From contig NZ_AZAC01000002.1 in NCBI RefSeq assembly GCF_000931935.2, forward strand, positions 186,001 through 250,000: a DNA stretch of 64,000 nucleotides, given 5' to 3'. How positions within the stretch are numbered: position 1 is the first letter of the stretch; each line of letters begins with the position of its first letter. Both the position numbers and the translations under genes were made by a program. Below are positions 18,280 through 27,436 of this stretch, piece after piece. The notes below the pieces were generated by a model. That model did no database searches. It was not told the origin of the DNA and worked only from the letters and a program-made list of their open reading frames with translations. This DNA comes from Dethiosulfatarculus sandiegensis (lineage in GTDB: Bacteria > Desulfobacterota > Desulfarculia > Desulfarculales > Desulfarculaceae).

Positions 18280-18981
18280 TTATTCCTCAGTTTCGATCCG
18301 GTTCCGCCTGTCGCTGAATTTTTTCAATCCTCCTATGCCCAGGGCGAGCAGGGCAGGCGTCTTGACCTCAAGGCCTGCAACCTGCTTGCCCTTCACCGGG
18401 CTAAGGGCCACCTTGGGGTATCCGGCCTGGATCGGCTCGGGAGCCAGCACCAGGAAGTGTCCCCCGCCGTTTTCCTTGAGGCCGTATATTTTGAGCTTCT
18501 GGGCCTTGGCCCGTTCGGTCGCCTTGGCTAAAATGTCCCTGTATTCGCCGAAGACCATGGCGTTGGTGGGACAGGCTTCCACGCAGGCGGGCACACGCCC
18601 CTCTTGAATCCGGTGGGCGCACATGCTGCACTTGACCATCTTGTTGGTCGCATCGTCTAGATGCGGAACTTCAAACGGACAGGAATCCTCACATCCACCG
18701 CAGCCTATGCACAACTTGGCATCGTAAAGAACCGGTCCGTAGGCCGACTTGGTGAGGGCCGGCTTGTCACCACAGGCTTCCTTGCAGGCCGCCACACAGG
18801 CCGGGTCCGAGCAATGCATGCACCGGTGATGGTAGAGGCCGTGATCATTGATTTGCACCCAGGTGCGAAAAAGCCCGCGGGAAGCCGGGTCCTCGAGCCG
18901 GTTTTCCTGGATGCACTTGTACATGCATGTATTGCAACCCGTGCAGTAAGTGCTGTCGAGTAATATGGCGTATTCTTTCAT
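18280..18981 (-). CDS. 4Fe-4S electron-transfer subunit of a molybdoenzyme (DmsB/PsrB type)
   Basis: 233 residues with sixteen cysteines in four ferredoxin motifs: CTGCNTCMYKC (13-23), CMHCSDPACVAAC, CIGCGGCEDSC and CSMCAHRIQEGRVPACVEAC. This is the usual layout of the four-cluster electron-transfer subunit of DMSO-reductase-family enzymes. It has no Tat signal, so it should ride with the catalytic subunit if exported. AGGAGG upstream supports the start, and the gap to the catalytic gene is 14 bp. No NrfD/DmsC-type membrane anchor follows, so the quinone or cytochrome partner must be encoded elsewhere. Confidence 0.92.
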   Translation of the reverse strand: MKEYAILLDSTYCTGCNTCMYKCIQENRLEDPASRGLFRTWVQINDHGLYHHRCMHCSDPACVAACKEACGDKPALTKSAYGPVLYDAKLCIGCGGCEDSCPFEVPHLDDATNKMVKCSMCAHRIQEGRVPACVEACPTNAMVFGEYRDILAKATERAKAQKLKIYGLKENGGGHFLVLAPEPIQAGYPKVALSPVKGKQVAGLEVKTPALLALGIGGLKKFSDRRNRIETEE

Positions 18982-18995
18982 CAGTAGCCTCCTGC

Positions 18996-21560
18996 CTATG
19001 CTTTACTGATTTTCACGTGGACGTCTTCGACCCAGCCCATACCGGTGGCGTCGTATTTCTTGACAAGCTTGGGGTTTTTCTGAGGCACCAGATCCCCGTC
19101 CCGATACCCCCAGCCCTTGCCGCCATATCTCAGGTTTTTGGCCCGGTGCCCGATGCCGTGGAAGGTCAGCACGCAGTTTCGGCTCACCCTTTCGGTGAGA
19201 TGGGCCTTGGCTAAAACCGGTCTTGGCAGCTGGGTCATAAACTTGGGATTGTTCTCCAGGAGGACCTTGTCTCCTTCCGCTATACCGGCTTTTTTTGCAC
19301 TTTCCGGATGGATCCAGACGCAGTCCATGAAGTTGCGCTCGGTCAGAATTTTCAGGATCGGGTTGTTTATGAAATTGGGATCGGCATGCATTATCCAGGG
19401 AGCGCGGGTTACGAGCAGGGAGAACTTGTATTCTCCCTCGGGCTGGTGCCAGCGTTCGGTCCAACGCGGGGTGGGGTCGTATCCGGCCTTTACGAATTCA
19501 TCCACATAGATCCGGACCCGGCCATGGGGCGCTCCAAAGCTGAGCTTAGTGATGTTGCCGTAGTTTTCATAGGGCTTGGACTTGTCGATCCAGAACCCGC
19601 CCTTTTCCATGAATTCCTTGTAACTGGAGGCCGCGCCAACCGCCTTGACCGCCTCATCGGAGCGGGTGTCCTTGATCAGTTTGGCCGGATCGCGGCTGCC
19701 GTCGGTGGTCCAATAGTCAGGGGCCAGCTCCAGGCCGATTTTCTTGGCAAGGGTCCCCCATCCGATCTGGTCGCCGGGCGATTTCTGAACTGCGGAACCG
19801 CCGACCAGGCAGGGATATTTGGGGTAGTAGAGGCGAAGATCGAGCTTGCCCCCCTCGTACTGGTGACCCGCCGCAAAGACATAGTCGCACCAGTAGCCCA
19901 GATCATCCAAATAAAGGTTCCAGTCCGCCACCAGCTCCATTTTTTCCAAAGCTGCTTCCAGCATCTGGGGCTGGATCATGGCGAAGAGCCCCCGGTGGGG
20001 ATTTCGGAAAAAAACCACCTTGGTCTGGACGCCGTTGTACAGTTGGTAGCCCAAGGTTCCGTAATGGCCCGGGGCGGAAAAGTCCTTGTTTTTGTAAATG
20101 TCCCAGGTTACCGGGAAGTTGTTTCGTCCGTCGGCCGGGTTCTTCGGCTGGGGCGGATAGGGCTTGCGCAAGGGGGCGACATCATCCAGCCAGGGAATCT
20201 TGACATCGTGCAGAAGCAGCACTCCGCCTTCATGGTCCATGGCCCCGGTCAGGAAATTCATGATGTTGATGCAGTGACGCAATTTCCATGAGTTGGCGTA
20301 ATTGGGCCCGGCCGCATCGCGTTTGAGCGCCGGGACAAACGCCCGGGGGGCCGCCGCTGCAAATTCCCTGGCGATACGGGCTGTGTCGGCCGCCGGAACC
20401 CCGCTGATGCCTTCCGCCCATTCGGGAGTGCAGCCTTCAGCACCCTTCAGCAGATGCGCGAGCACCGGCCGGGCTGTGACCCTTTTACCCTTAAGGGTGA
20501 AGGTGTAGGGCCCGCCCTCCAAAGCCGGGTCTTTGCATTCGTCTATGTTCATGGCCTTTTTGCCTGATATTGACCAGGCCAGCCAGCGTCCGTCGTCCGA
20601 TTCCAGATGAAGACCGGTTTTCTCATCTATCAGGGCGGGTGCGTCGGAAGATTTTGTCATGAATTGACGGTTATAGAGCTTTTCCCCCACGATGATCCGG
20701 ATCATGGCCAAGGCCACGGACAGATCGGTCCCCGGGCGGATATCATACTGTTCACTTGCAAAGGAATCGGCAAGGGTTGTTCTGAGGGGGTTGAACATGA
20801 CCCGCTTGCACTTCTTGGCCTTGCTTTCCGCCAAGTGGTTCAGCACCCCGGCCTTGCCCACCTTGGAAAAGGAATCAAACCCGAACCAGATTTCGTATTT
20901 TGAATCAATGAAATCATAGCCCGCGATATGGTGGCTCGGTGTATAGGTGCTGGAATACACGGCATTAGGCGGGTTGGTCACGGTCAGGCAGTTGATGTAG
21001 TAGTGGGTTCCAAAGCATTCGGTGCGCTGGTCGGCCCGGGTCACTCCCATTGACTGGGCCAGCCGGTTTGTATAAGGGTCGCCGGGTGAGCACATGACCA
21101 TTTCTTCGGGTTTATATTTTTTCAGCCGGTCGATGAATTCGTTCACCGCGGTCTCGGTCTTCATGACCACCCAGCCGGGATCTTCATTGATGCCCCGTTT
21201 GGGATTGGTGCGCTTGAGGGTGACCATGAGCCGGTCGGGGTTGTAGATGGAATCAACGAACCCCAGCCCCTTGATACAGTATTTCCCCCGGGAGACCGGG
21301 TCTTCCGGACGTCCCTCCAGGGTGATCGCCCGCTCCAGGCCTGTGGCCGGATCCACCGCCATCACCACGTTGTAGGCGCAATCAGCCTCACATGCCCTGG
21401 CGCAGACCTGAGGTATTTTTTTGGTGATCCGATACGGAAGCTTTTCTTGGGGATGTTCGCCAAACGCCCACGCGGCCCTCAGGTTCCGAAAGGGAAATCC
21501 CGAAGACAGCACCAGGCCGGCAGCTCCCGCCGTGATGAATCTACGCCTTGAAATATCCAT
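18996..21560 (-). CDS. Tat-exported molybdopterin oxidoreductase, catalytic subunit
   Basis: 854 residues from the ATG at 21560 (AGGAG upstream). The longer frame up to 21680 adds an unlikely leader before the Tat signal. The Tat motif SRRRFIT (4-10) is followed by a hydrophobic stretch. A [4Fe-4S] site follows with Cys53, Cys57, Cys61 and Cys95 (CARACEADC...KYC). The bis-MGD domains of the DMSO reductase family follow, including GISGVPAADTARIAREFA and a C-terminal molydopterin-dinucleotide domain (WIHPESAKKAGIAEGDKV). Physiological substrate is unclear; polysulfide, thiosulfate, tetrathionate and arsenic oxyanions are all handled by related FeS-containing enzymes. It heads the operon behind the -24/-12-like promoter at 21708. 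Confidence 0.9.
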   Translation of the reverse strand: MDISRRRFITAGAAGLVLSSGFPFRNLRAAWAFGEHPQEKLPYRITKKIPQVCARACEADCAYNVVMAVDPATGLERAITLEGRPEDPVSRGKYCIKGLGFVDSIYNPDRLMVTLKRTNPKRGINEDPGWVVMKTETAVNEFIDRLKKYKPEEMVMCSPGDPYTNRLAQSMGVTRADQRTECFGTHYYINCLTVTNPPNAVYSSTYTPSHHIAGYDFIDSKYEIWFGFDSFSKVGKAGVLNHLAESKAKKCKRVMFNPLRTTLADSFASEQYDIRPGTDLSVALAMIRIIVGEKLYNRQFMTKSSDAPALIDEKTGLHLESDDGRWLAWSISGKKAMNIDECKDPALEGGPYTFTLKGKRVTARPVLAHLLKGAEGCTPEWAEGISGVPAADTARIAREFAAAAPRAFVPALKRDAAGPNYANSWKLRHCINIMNFLTGAMDHEGGVLLLHDVKIPWLDDVAPLRKPYPPQPKNPADGRNNFPVTWDIYKNKDFSAPGHYGTLGYQLYNGVQTKVVFFRNPHRGLFAMIQPQMLEAALEKMELVADWNLYLDDLGYWCDYVFAAGHQYEGGKLDLRLYYPKYPCLVGGSAVQKSPGDQIGWGTLAKKIGLELAPDYWTTDGSRDPAKLIKDTRSDEAVKAVGAASSYKEFMEKGGFWIDKSKPYENYGNITKLSFGAPHGRVRIYVDEFVKAGYDPTPRWTERWHQPEGEYKFSLLVTRAPWIMHADPNFINNPILKILTERNFMDCVWIHPESAKKAGIAEGDKVLLENNPKFMTQLPRPVLAKAHLTERVSRNCVLTFHGIGHRAKNLRYGGKGWGYRDGDLVPQKNPKLVKKYDATGMGWVEDVHVKISKA

Positions 21561-21707
21561 TGCGTCACTCCTGTTTAAATTGGGTCTATTCCGTTGCCGT
21601 TTCTTGGTGCGGGGTCCTGTTGGCGGATTTTGAATCCGACCTACCGCCGATCTCCTTTGCATCCGGAGCCCGCTATCCATTTTGCGAACCGGTCATACAA
21701 ATGTAAT

Positions 21708-21723
21708 AGCAAGGCATATGCCA
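21708..21723 (-). promoter_or_regulatory. Sigma-54-like (-24/-12) promoter of the molybdoenzyme operon
   Basis: On the minus strand the site reads TGGCAT-N5-TTGCT, one base from the TGGCAC-N5-TTGCW consensus. It lies about 150 bp upstream of the catalytic-subunit ATG at 21560, and a sigma-54 activator gene lies immediately upstream. Predicted transcription start is near 21696. Confidence 0.7.
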
Positions 21724-21988
21724 TTATTTTAACTATTTGATTTTATTAAATGTTCTCTATCTTGGGATTTTGTCCAGAAAGCTGGAGCAGGGAGGACGGG
21801 ACAAAAAAGTCCCGTCAGGGAGAGGTGTGCATCATAACCATGGGATTTTAATTGAATATAGAGAAACAGGACAAAAAAGTCCCCAATAGACGCATCCTTG
21901 GCGGGCAGGTGTTACAGGCACCCTCGAGGCTGGTGCGATGGGACAAGGGGCTTTAAGGCGGGCCTCTGAGAGGCTCGCCGTGGCCAGG

Positions 21989-22876
21989 TCAGTCTATGCC
22001 AAGGGTTCGGATTTTGCGCAACAGGGTCCGGCGGTCCACACCCAGTATCTTGGCCACCTTTGCACGATGCCAGTGGTGCCGGTCAAGGATCCTGCGGATG
22101 TAGCGGCGTTCAAACTCGTGCACCGCCGCACGCAGTGTCTGGGCCTCTTGACCGGGGGTGGGCGGATCCTCGGCCGGCGCAGGCGCCGGCCTATCATTGG
22201 TACTTAAAAAATCGAGGTTCCGGGTGCTCATGTAGCGGTGGATGATGTTTTGCAGCTCCCTGACATTGCCCGGCCAGTCATAAGCCAACAGACGGCGCAG
22301 GGCGTCTCCGCCGGGGGGAGGTGCGGCGGGAAAACCGCTGGAACGGATAAGCCAGTCGATCAAAATGGGTATGTCTTCCTTCCTATCCCTCAAAGGCGGC
22401 ATGGTGATGGGAAAAACATGAATCCGGAAAAAGAAATCCTCTCGCATATCACCGTTTTCAACCAACTTTTTTAAATCTTTGTTAGTGGCGGCAATGATGC
22501 GCAGGTTCGGGTGCTTCTCCCGGCGTCCGCCCACCGGGGTATAGCCTCTGCCATCGATTACCCGAAGCAGCTTTACCTGCCCGCTGAGGCTGATTTCCCC
22601 CACTTCGTCCAAAAACAGGGTTCCGCCGTCAGCCACATCCAGATAACCTTCGGTGTTTTTTTCCGCTCCGCTGAAGGCTCCCTTTTTATAGCCGAAAAAT
22701 TCGCTCTCAAAGATGGCCTCGGGAACCGCCCCGCAGTTTACAGGCACAAACCGTCCCCCTGAGCGAGGGCTCAAACGGTGAATATGGCGGGCGGCCAATT
22801 CCTTTCCGGTGCCTGATTCGCCGTAGATAACCACGGCTGCATCCATGTCGGCCGACTGCTGGATGAGGCGGTAAAC
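21989..22876 (-). pseudogene. Sigma-54 activator, C-terminal part (AAA+ and Fis HTH) after an in-frame amber codon
   Basis: This part continues in frame, with no gap, from the PAS-containing part at 22877-23836; only a TAG at 22877-22879 separates them. It encodes an AAA+ domain with Walker A GESGTGKE, sigma-54 loop GAFSGA, Walker B GGTLFLDEVGE and the arginine-rich PPLRDRKEDIP. A Fis-type HTH (HRAKVAKILGVDRRTLLRKI) ends it. An internal ATG at 22846 could start a shorter product, but it would lack the beginning of the AAA+ fold. A functional activator therefore needs read-through, suppression, or correction of the TAG. By position it should control the molybdoenzyme operon. Confidence 0.85.
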
Positions 22877-23836
22877 CTAGCGCATCGGCTCACTTTTTCC
22901 GACCAGATCACCAAAGGTTAAAACTCCGGCCTCCGGAGAGCGCAACAGTTCGTTTTCACTCCTTAACTGAGCTTCCCGCCTGCGCAGTTCCTGCTCCATT
23001 TCCTTGTGCTGGGTGAAATCGGTCACGAAACCTTCCACGGCCACAAGATCACCTTGCTTGGAATAGGCGCCACCCCCCTTTTCCCAAACCCATTTTTCAT
23101 CACCCCCGGCGGTCCGGATGCGGTAGGTCACCTGAAACGATTTTTCCACCCGCAACGCGCTTTCCACTGTGGCGAGAACCGTGTTGCGTTCATCGGAATG
23201 AATCAGGTCCGCATAGCTGGGGCCTTTTCCTCCGGTCAATTGTTCCTGCCGGTAGCCGGTCAGCCGGAAACAACCCCTGCTGGCAAACTCAAGAGCATAC
23301 TGCCCGTCGACCACGTATCGGTAGGCCATGCCCGGCAGGTTGTCCATCAGGGCGGTCAGCCTCTGCTCGCTGCGCTCCAAGGCCTGCTTGGAGCAGACCA
23401 GATCCGTAATGTCCATGAAAGACACAACGCTCCGGCTGGTGCCGGAAATCAGTTGGGCCCGCACGGCCATGTGGCGCAGCCCATACTCAGGGCTGGTTAT
23501 GCGGCATTGATAATCAATGGGAACCTGTCGGCTCAGGCGGCGTCCCAGGTGGTATTGCCTCAGCCGCTCCCTGTCGTCCGGATGGACGAAATCGAAAAGT
23601 TTCATCCGGTCTTCGACCATGCTGCGGGGCAAGCCGGTGATGGCTTCAAAGCCGCCGTTGGCCAAGGAGATGGTCATGTCATCTTCGATGAGGATCGTTC
23701 CGGTTCCGGTGTTTTCGAAGACACTTCGAAAAGTCCGGTTCTTCAGTTTGCAACCGGTCGCCTTGTCAGCCACCGGAGATGCCTTCATATCAGGACCATT
23801 TGCCGAATCCGCAGCATCACCACCATTAGTATACAT
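22877..23836 (-). pseudogene. Sigma-54 activator, N-terminal PAS-PAS part, ends at in-frame amber codon
   Basis: 319 residues with two PAS domains: about 37-160 (ENTGTGTILIEDDMTISLANGGFEAITG) and about 165-285 (ALMDNLPGMAYRYVVDGQYALEFASRG with a PAC-like tail). A coiled coil (MEQELRRREAQLRSENELLRS) then leads into FGDLVGKSEPMR just before the TAG. In intact family members this linker runs straight on into the AAA+ domain, so the stop is internal to one 615-codon gene. PAS domains suggest cytoplasmic redox, ligand or energy sensing. The start is ATG at 23836 with a weak GGTGA. Confidence 0.85.
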
Positions 23837-24304
23837 GCATCACCGCCGTCATAATCCGGGACATGTTGCACAAAAAAGTTGTCCCTTTTCATGTGTGCGC
23901 TATTTTTCACAATATTATTTTCAACAACTAAACATCTCCTGTCAACCGGTCTTTGGCTTGTGCTGCTCAAGAGCGGTTCATCATAAGCATTATTCACGGA
24001 AGCCAAGTAAATACCTCTCAGTCTGTTGACAAGCAGCCTGAGGGCGGGGCAGGAAAATATCCTCCGAATTCGAGATTTTCAGGCACCCAGAATTATCGTC
24101 CGCCGAACAGATATCCTTTTAAAGCACGTAATTCTAACCAGTTGACAAAAATAAGTTTTTGCCAACTGACATCTGGCCAAGTGCGGAAGGACTTTATGAA
24201 CGATCAAAGCGCAAATCTCTTGCGAGATTTGCGCTTTGATCGCTTTCAGTCAGGCAGGGTGAAGCCCATATTCTTTTCGCCAGGTGGGGAGCCCTGCTTT
24301 TTTA
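23837..24304. other. Intergenic region with two inverted repeats
   Basis: There is no gene in these 468 bases. An imperfect inverted repeat lies at 24139-24168 (12 of 13 bases pair, four-base loop), followed by the long palindrome at 24201-24242. Near 24254-24302 a GCAGGG/CCCTGC pair followed by six T may act as a plus-strand terminator, although no plus-strand gene leads into it. Confidence 0.5.
24201..24242. repeat. Dispersed palindrome, copy 2
   Basis: A perfect inverted repeat with 19-bp arms (24201-24219 and 24224-24242) around a TTGC loop. The 33-base core matches copy 1 at 3040-3075 with one change that turns a wobble into a Watson-Crick pair. It is intergenic like copy 1. Confidence 0.85.
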
Positions 24305-25450
24305 TCAAAAAACAGCTTTGAGGGTCTCAAACAATCGATCAAGATCGTTTTCATTTATATACAGATGCGGCGCAAAGCGAAGACTGCTGCCGCGGCGGCT
24401 TATGAAGATGTTTTTTGATGCCAGCTGGGGGATGAGTTCATCCGGCAGGCCTTGGTCCGAAGAGACTCCCAGAATGTGGGGGCTGCGATGCTTTTTGGGG
24501 ATCGGTGTCAACCCTATTTCCTGGAGAGCTAAAGCGATTCTGTCGTTGATCTCTTCCAGGGAAGCGGCGATATTGGCAACGCCCCAACCGCCCAGCTGCT
24601 CAAGCGCAACCAGCCCGCCGGGAAGCAGGGACGGAATGCATTTCTGCCCCATTTCAAAGCGTCGTGCTCCGGGTTTGTAAACGTCCGAGTAGTTGGTAAG
24701 TTTTTCAAAGATTTCCGCTCCATCACGGTTGATCCAGGTTTCCTCAAGAGGCCTGGCATGGTGCCACTTCGGGTCCGCATAAAACAGACTCAGTCCATAG
24801 GGGAAAAGCAGCCATTTATAACCTGAGGCTACGGCAAAGTCAGGCCGCACAGCTTCAAAATCCAAAGGCATTGCGCCAAGGGATTGGGTGACATCCAAGG
24901 TCAGATAGGCATCCATCACTTGCGCGGCTTTTTTGATCTCCACCAGATCCAACAAAGCCCCGTTGGTCCAATGGCAGTTGCAGACCGCAATGAGCTTGGT
25001 TTGGGGAGTTATCCGGTCAAGCACAGCCTGGGTCCAGTTCAGATCGGTTGGCGTTTTGGCCACGACCATGCGCGCGCCAGTTACCTGGCTTAGCCTCAGC
25101 CAGGGCAGGTAATTGGATGAAAAAGCCTCCTCCAGCACAATAATCTCATCGCCCTTGCCCATGTGGTCCTCAAGAATGCGGGCTGCCGCAGTCAAGCCAT
25201 AGCTGGCCGAAGGCACCACTGCAAAGCACTCCGGATTTCCCCCCAAGGCCTTGGCGGTGAGCTTGCGGAATTTCTCCGCATCATCGAAAAAATCATTGGG
25301 CTTGCGATCCCATGGGTGGCGTTTGGACAATGCGCCCTTGACCAAAGCATCACCGGCCTTAACCAGCAGGGGCGAATTGTAAGCGCAGTTGAAGTAGGAA
25401 ATATCCGGCGGGATATCGAATAGATTTCTTTGTGATTCAATGTTGGCCAA
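24305..25450 (-). CDS. Class-V aminotransferase family PLP enzyme
   Basis: 381 residues if it starts at the TTG at 25450, which has a strong GGAGGG about six bases upstream. The frame is open to 25543, but that stretch is rich in Cys and aromatic residues and lacks a ribosome binding site. Fold-type-I motifs include YFNCAYNSPL, SASYGLTAAARIL, LDVTQSLGAMPLD (PLP Asp) and the Schiff-base lysine in SGYKWLLFPYG. The family covers cysteine desulfurase-like lyases, serine-pyruvate aminotransferases and kynureninase-like enzymes; no substrate is clear. It diverges from the MocR regulator at 25672, a common arrangement in which the regulator controls the neighbouring enzyme. Confidence 0.85.
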   Translation of the reverse strand: MANIESQRNLFDIPPDISYFNCAYNSPLLVKAGDALVKGALSKRHPWDRKPNDFFDDAEKFRKLTAKALGGNPECFAVVPSASYGLTAAARILEDHMGKGDEIIVLEEAFSSNYLPWLRLSQVTGARMVVAKTPTDLNWTQAVLDRITPQTKLIAVCNCHWTNGALLDLVEIKKAAQVMDAYLTLDVTQSLGAMPLDFEAVRPDFAVASGYKWLLFPYGLSLFYADPKWHHARPLEETWINRDGAEIFEKLTNYSDVYKPGARRFEMGQKCIPSLLPGGLVALEQLGGWGVANIAASLEEINDRIALALQEIGLTPIPKKHRSPHILGVSSDQGLPDELIPQLASKNIFISRRGSSLRFAPHLYINENDLDRLFETLKAVF

Positions 25451-25671
25451 AATACCCTCCAAGCAAAAGGAAAGATAAGCTCCTTGGGCTTTTTTTGATA
25501 CAAAACAGTAATTGCACTGAATAGGATAAGTCAATAAAAACATTGTATATATGACAATTTTATTTCTTAAATACTCTAAATTACTATTTCAAAATCAAGA
25601 AAATCAGATCCCATAATTGATGCAAAGTGTTGTATGTATCAAACTGGAGGCAAAAGAAACCATCGAAAGGA

Positions 25672-27039
25672 ATGACCTTGCGCAGCAAGTTTCGCCAAAT
25701 CGTAGCCAAATTGGCCGAGGATATCCGCACCGGAAGGCTGAAACCCGGAGACCGTCTGCCGACGCACAGGCAATTGGCCTCTGAACACGGATTGTCATTG
25801 GGGACCGCCACCAGGGTTTTTGCCGAACTGGATGCCATGGGGCTGACCGTGGGAGAAGTCGGGCGCGGCACTTTTGTTCGGATGAATGCAGACGCCCGGG
25901 CGGTTGAGTTCGCTTTGTCCAGTCCGTCGCAGGGTCTGGTTGATTTCAGCCGAAACCATCTTGTTTTACCGGAGCAGGAGGCAATCTTTGCCAGGGCGGT
26001 GCAAGAAACCATAAGTGACGGGGACTGCGATGTTCTCGAATACAGGAAAAACGCAGGCGCGGAATATGATCGGCGAGCCGTATGGAAATGGCTGAATGCC
26101 GAGCGTGATGCCAAATTGCCCGGCCACGAAGGGCTGACGATTTGTTGTGGGGGGCAGCATGCATTGATGTTGGCCTTGTTGGCCTGCTGTCATCCCGGGC
26201 AGATCGTTGCCGTGGAGCCTTACACCTATCCGCTTGTACGCCTGGTATGCGAATTATTGCGGCTGGAGGTTGTGGAAGTGGAAGGCGATGCCCAGGGCAT
26301 CTGTCCCGAGTCTCTTGATCGGCTTTTTCAAAAGACCCCGATTCGCGCCCTTTTCTGCATGCCCAATATCCAGAACCCGACCTCGATCACCATGCCGCTT
26401 GAGCGCAGAAAGGAAATCGCCGCTGTTTTAAGGAAGCGGAAGGTCTTTGCCGTTGAGGACGACGCATACGGCTTTCTGCTGGAAAATCCACCCACTTCGC
26501 TTTCGGAATTGGCTCCTGAACAGGTTTTTTATACTCGTACATTATCCAAAAGTTGGGCGCCCGGCCTGAGAGTCTGTTATCTCCTCGCCCCAACCAAGAT
26601 GGCAAGTCATGTAGATAAGGCCCAACGTGCTTCGGTCTGGATGTCCACCCCTTTGATGGGGTCTGTGGCGACCAGGCTGATTGAAAACGGGCAATATGAA
26701 ACTGTTGTCGAAGCCAAGCGCCGGGAGGTCTTCAAGCGCCAAGCCATTGTGCGCCGGGTTTTTGATGGAATGAAGGTGATAACCGATCCGCGCAGCATGC
26801 ACGTTGTATTGCCGCTTTTGCCGACGGTTCGCACCGCCTGGGTGATTGAGGCCCTGGCCGAAGCTCAGGTTCTGGCCTCGCCGATCGGCCAGTTTGCGGC
26901 CGACCAAAACTCAGGCAAAACACCTGCGGGAATAAGGCTCTGTATTGGTGCGCCTCGCAATCGCCGGACCATGGAAGCGGCCCTGCAAAGGATACGGCTA
27001 ATTATAAAGGAGCTGCAACCTAAGTCGGACAGGCTGTGA
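25672..27039 (+). CDS. MocR-type transcriptional regulator (GntR HTH fused to class-I aminotransferase)
   Basis: 455 residues from ATG 25672; the frame opens at GTG 25627, and GGAGG lies at 25646. The N-terminal GntR winged helix (about 5-70) includes RLPTHRQLASEHGLSLGTATRVFAEL. The rest is a fold-type-I aminotransferase domain with NPTS, VEDDAYGF and the PLP lysine in TRTLSKSWAPGLR. MocR proteins such as GabR, PdxR and EnuR bind PLP or PLP adducts as effectors, usually without catalysis. It is divergent from the class-V aminotransferase gene, its likely target. No sign of a link to the ectoine cluster 20 kb away beyond the EnuR analogy. Confidence 0.9.
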   Translation: MTLRSKFRQIVAKLAEDIRTGRLKPGDRLPTHRQLASEHGLSLGTATRVFAELDAMGLTVGEVGRGTFVRMNADARAVEFALSSPSQGLVDFSRNHLVLPEQEAIFARAVQETISDGDCDVLEYRKNAGAEYDRRAVWKWLNAERDAKLPGHEGLTICCGGQHALMLALLACCHPGQIVAVEPYTYPLVRLVCELLRLEVVEVEGDAQGICPESLDRLFQKTPIRALFCMPNIQNPTSITMPLERRKEIAAVLRKRKVFAVEDDAYGFLLENPPTSLSELAPEQVFYTRTLSKSWAPGLRVCYLLAPTKMASHVDKAQRASVWMSTPLMGSVATRLIENGQYETVVEAKRREVFKRQAIVRRVFDGMKVITDPRSMHVVLPLLPTVRTAWVIEALAEAQVLASPIGQFAADQNSGKTPAGIRLCIGAPRNRRTMEAALQRIRLIIKELQPKSDRL

Positions 27040-27436
27040 AGCCGTGAGGCGATGATAGGCCATCACTTTATATTTTTTGGGCCAAACACAGGTAACACCA
27101 CCTATTAAACACAGTCTAAAAACATTGAATAAAGTTCAAATAGTGTATTCCGGGCAGAGCAAGGACTACAATATCCAAAGGTCAGATCAATAAAAGAGAT
27201 GCCCGGGCTTATTTTTTCTGTAAAATTTTTTTGAACAGTTTGTCTTTAGTAAAAGATGCTTGTTTGGGTTTCCGCGCTTATTCGGTCTGACAACCTGGAT
27301 TTGAAGTGACTGTAGACTTCAAATCCAGGCTGTCACCTCTATTGGTGCTTAATGAGAATTCACCGCAAAAGCGCCCGTAATATGGGTGTTGCCGGTGCAA
27401 TTCAGGTTCAAGCCCTAAAAATCAGAAAGCGAAAAA
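27040..27436. other. Intergenic region with a stem-loop upstream of the VWA gene
   Basis: There are no genes in these 397 bases. A perfect 14-bp inverted repeat (27294-27307 and 27316-27329, loop of eight) lies about 110 bp before the VWA gene. No T-run follows, so it is more likely an operator or leader structure than a terminator. Confidence 0.6.

Noticed and set aside
27378-27425. GGTTCAAG-like stretch considered as a tRNA T-arm
   Set aside because: No acceptor stem or anticodon arm could be built around it.
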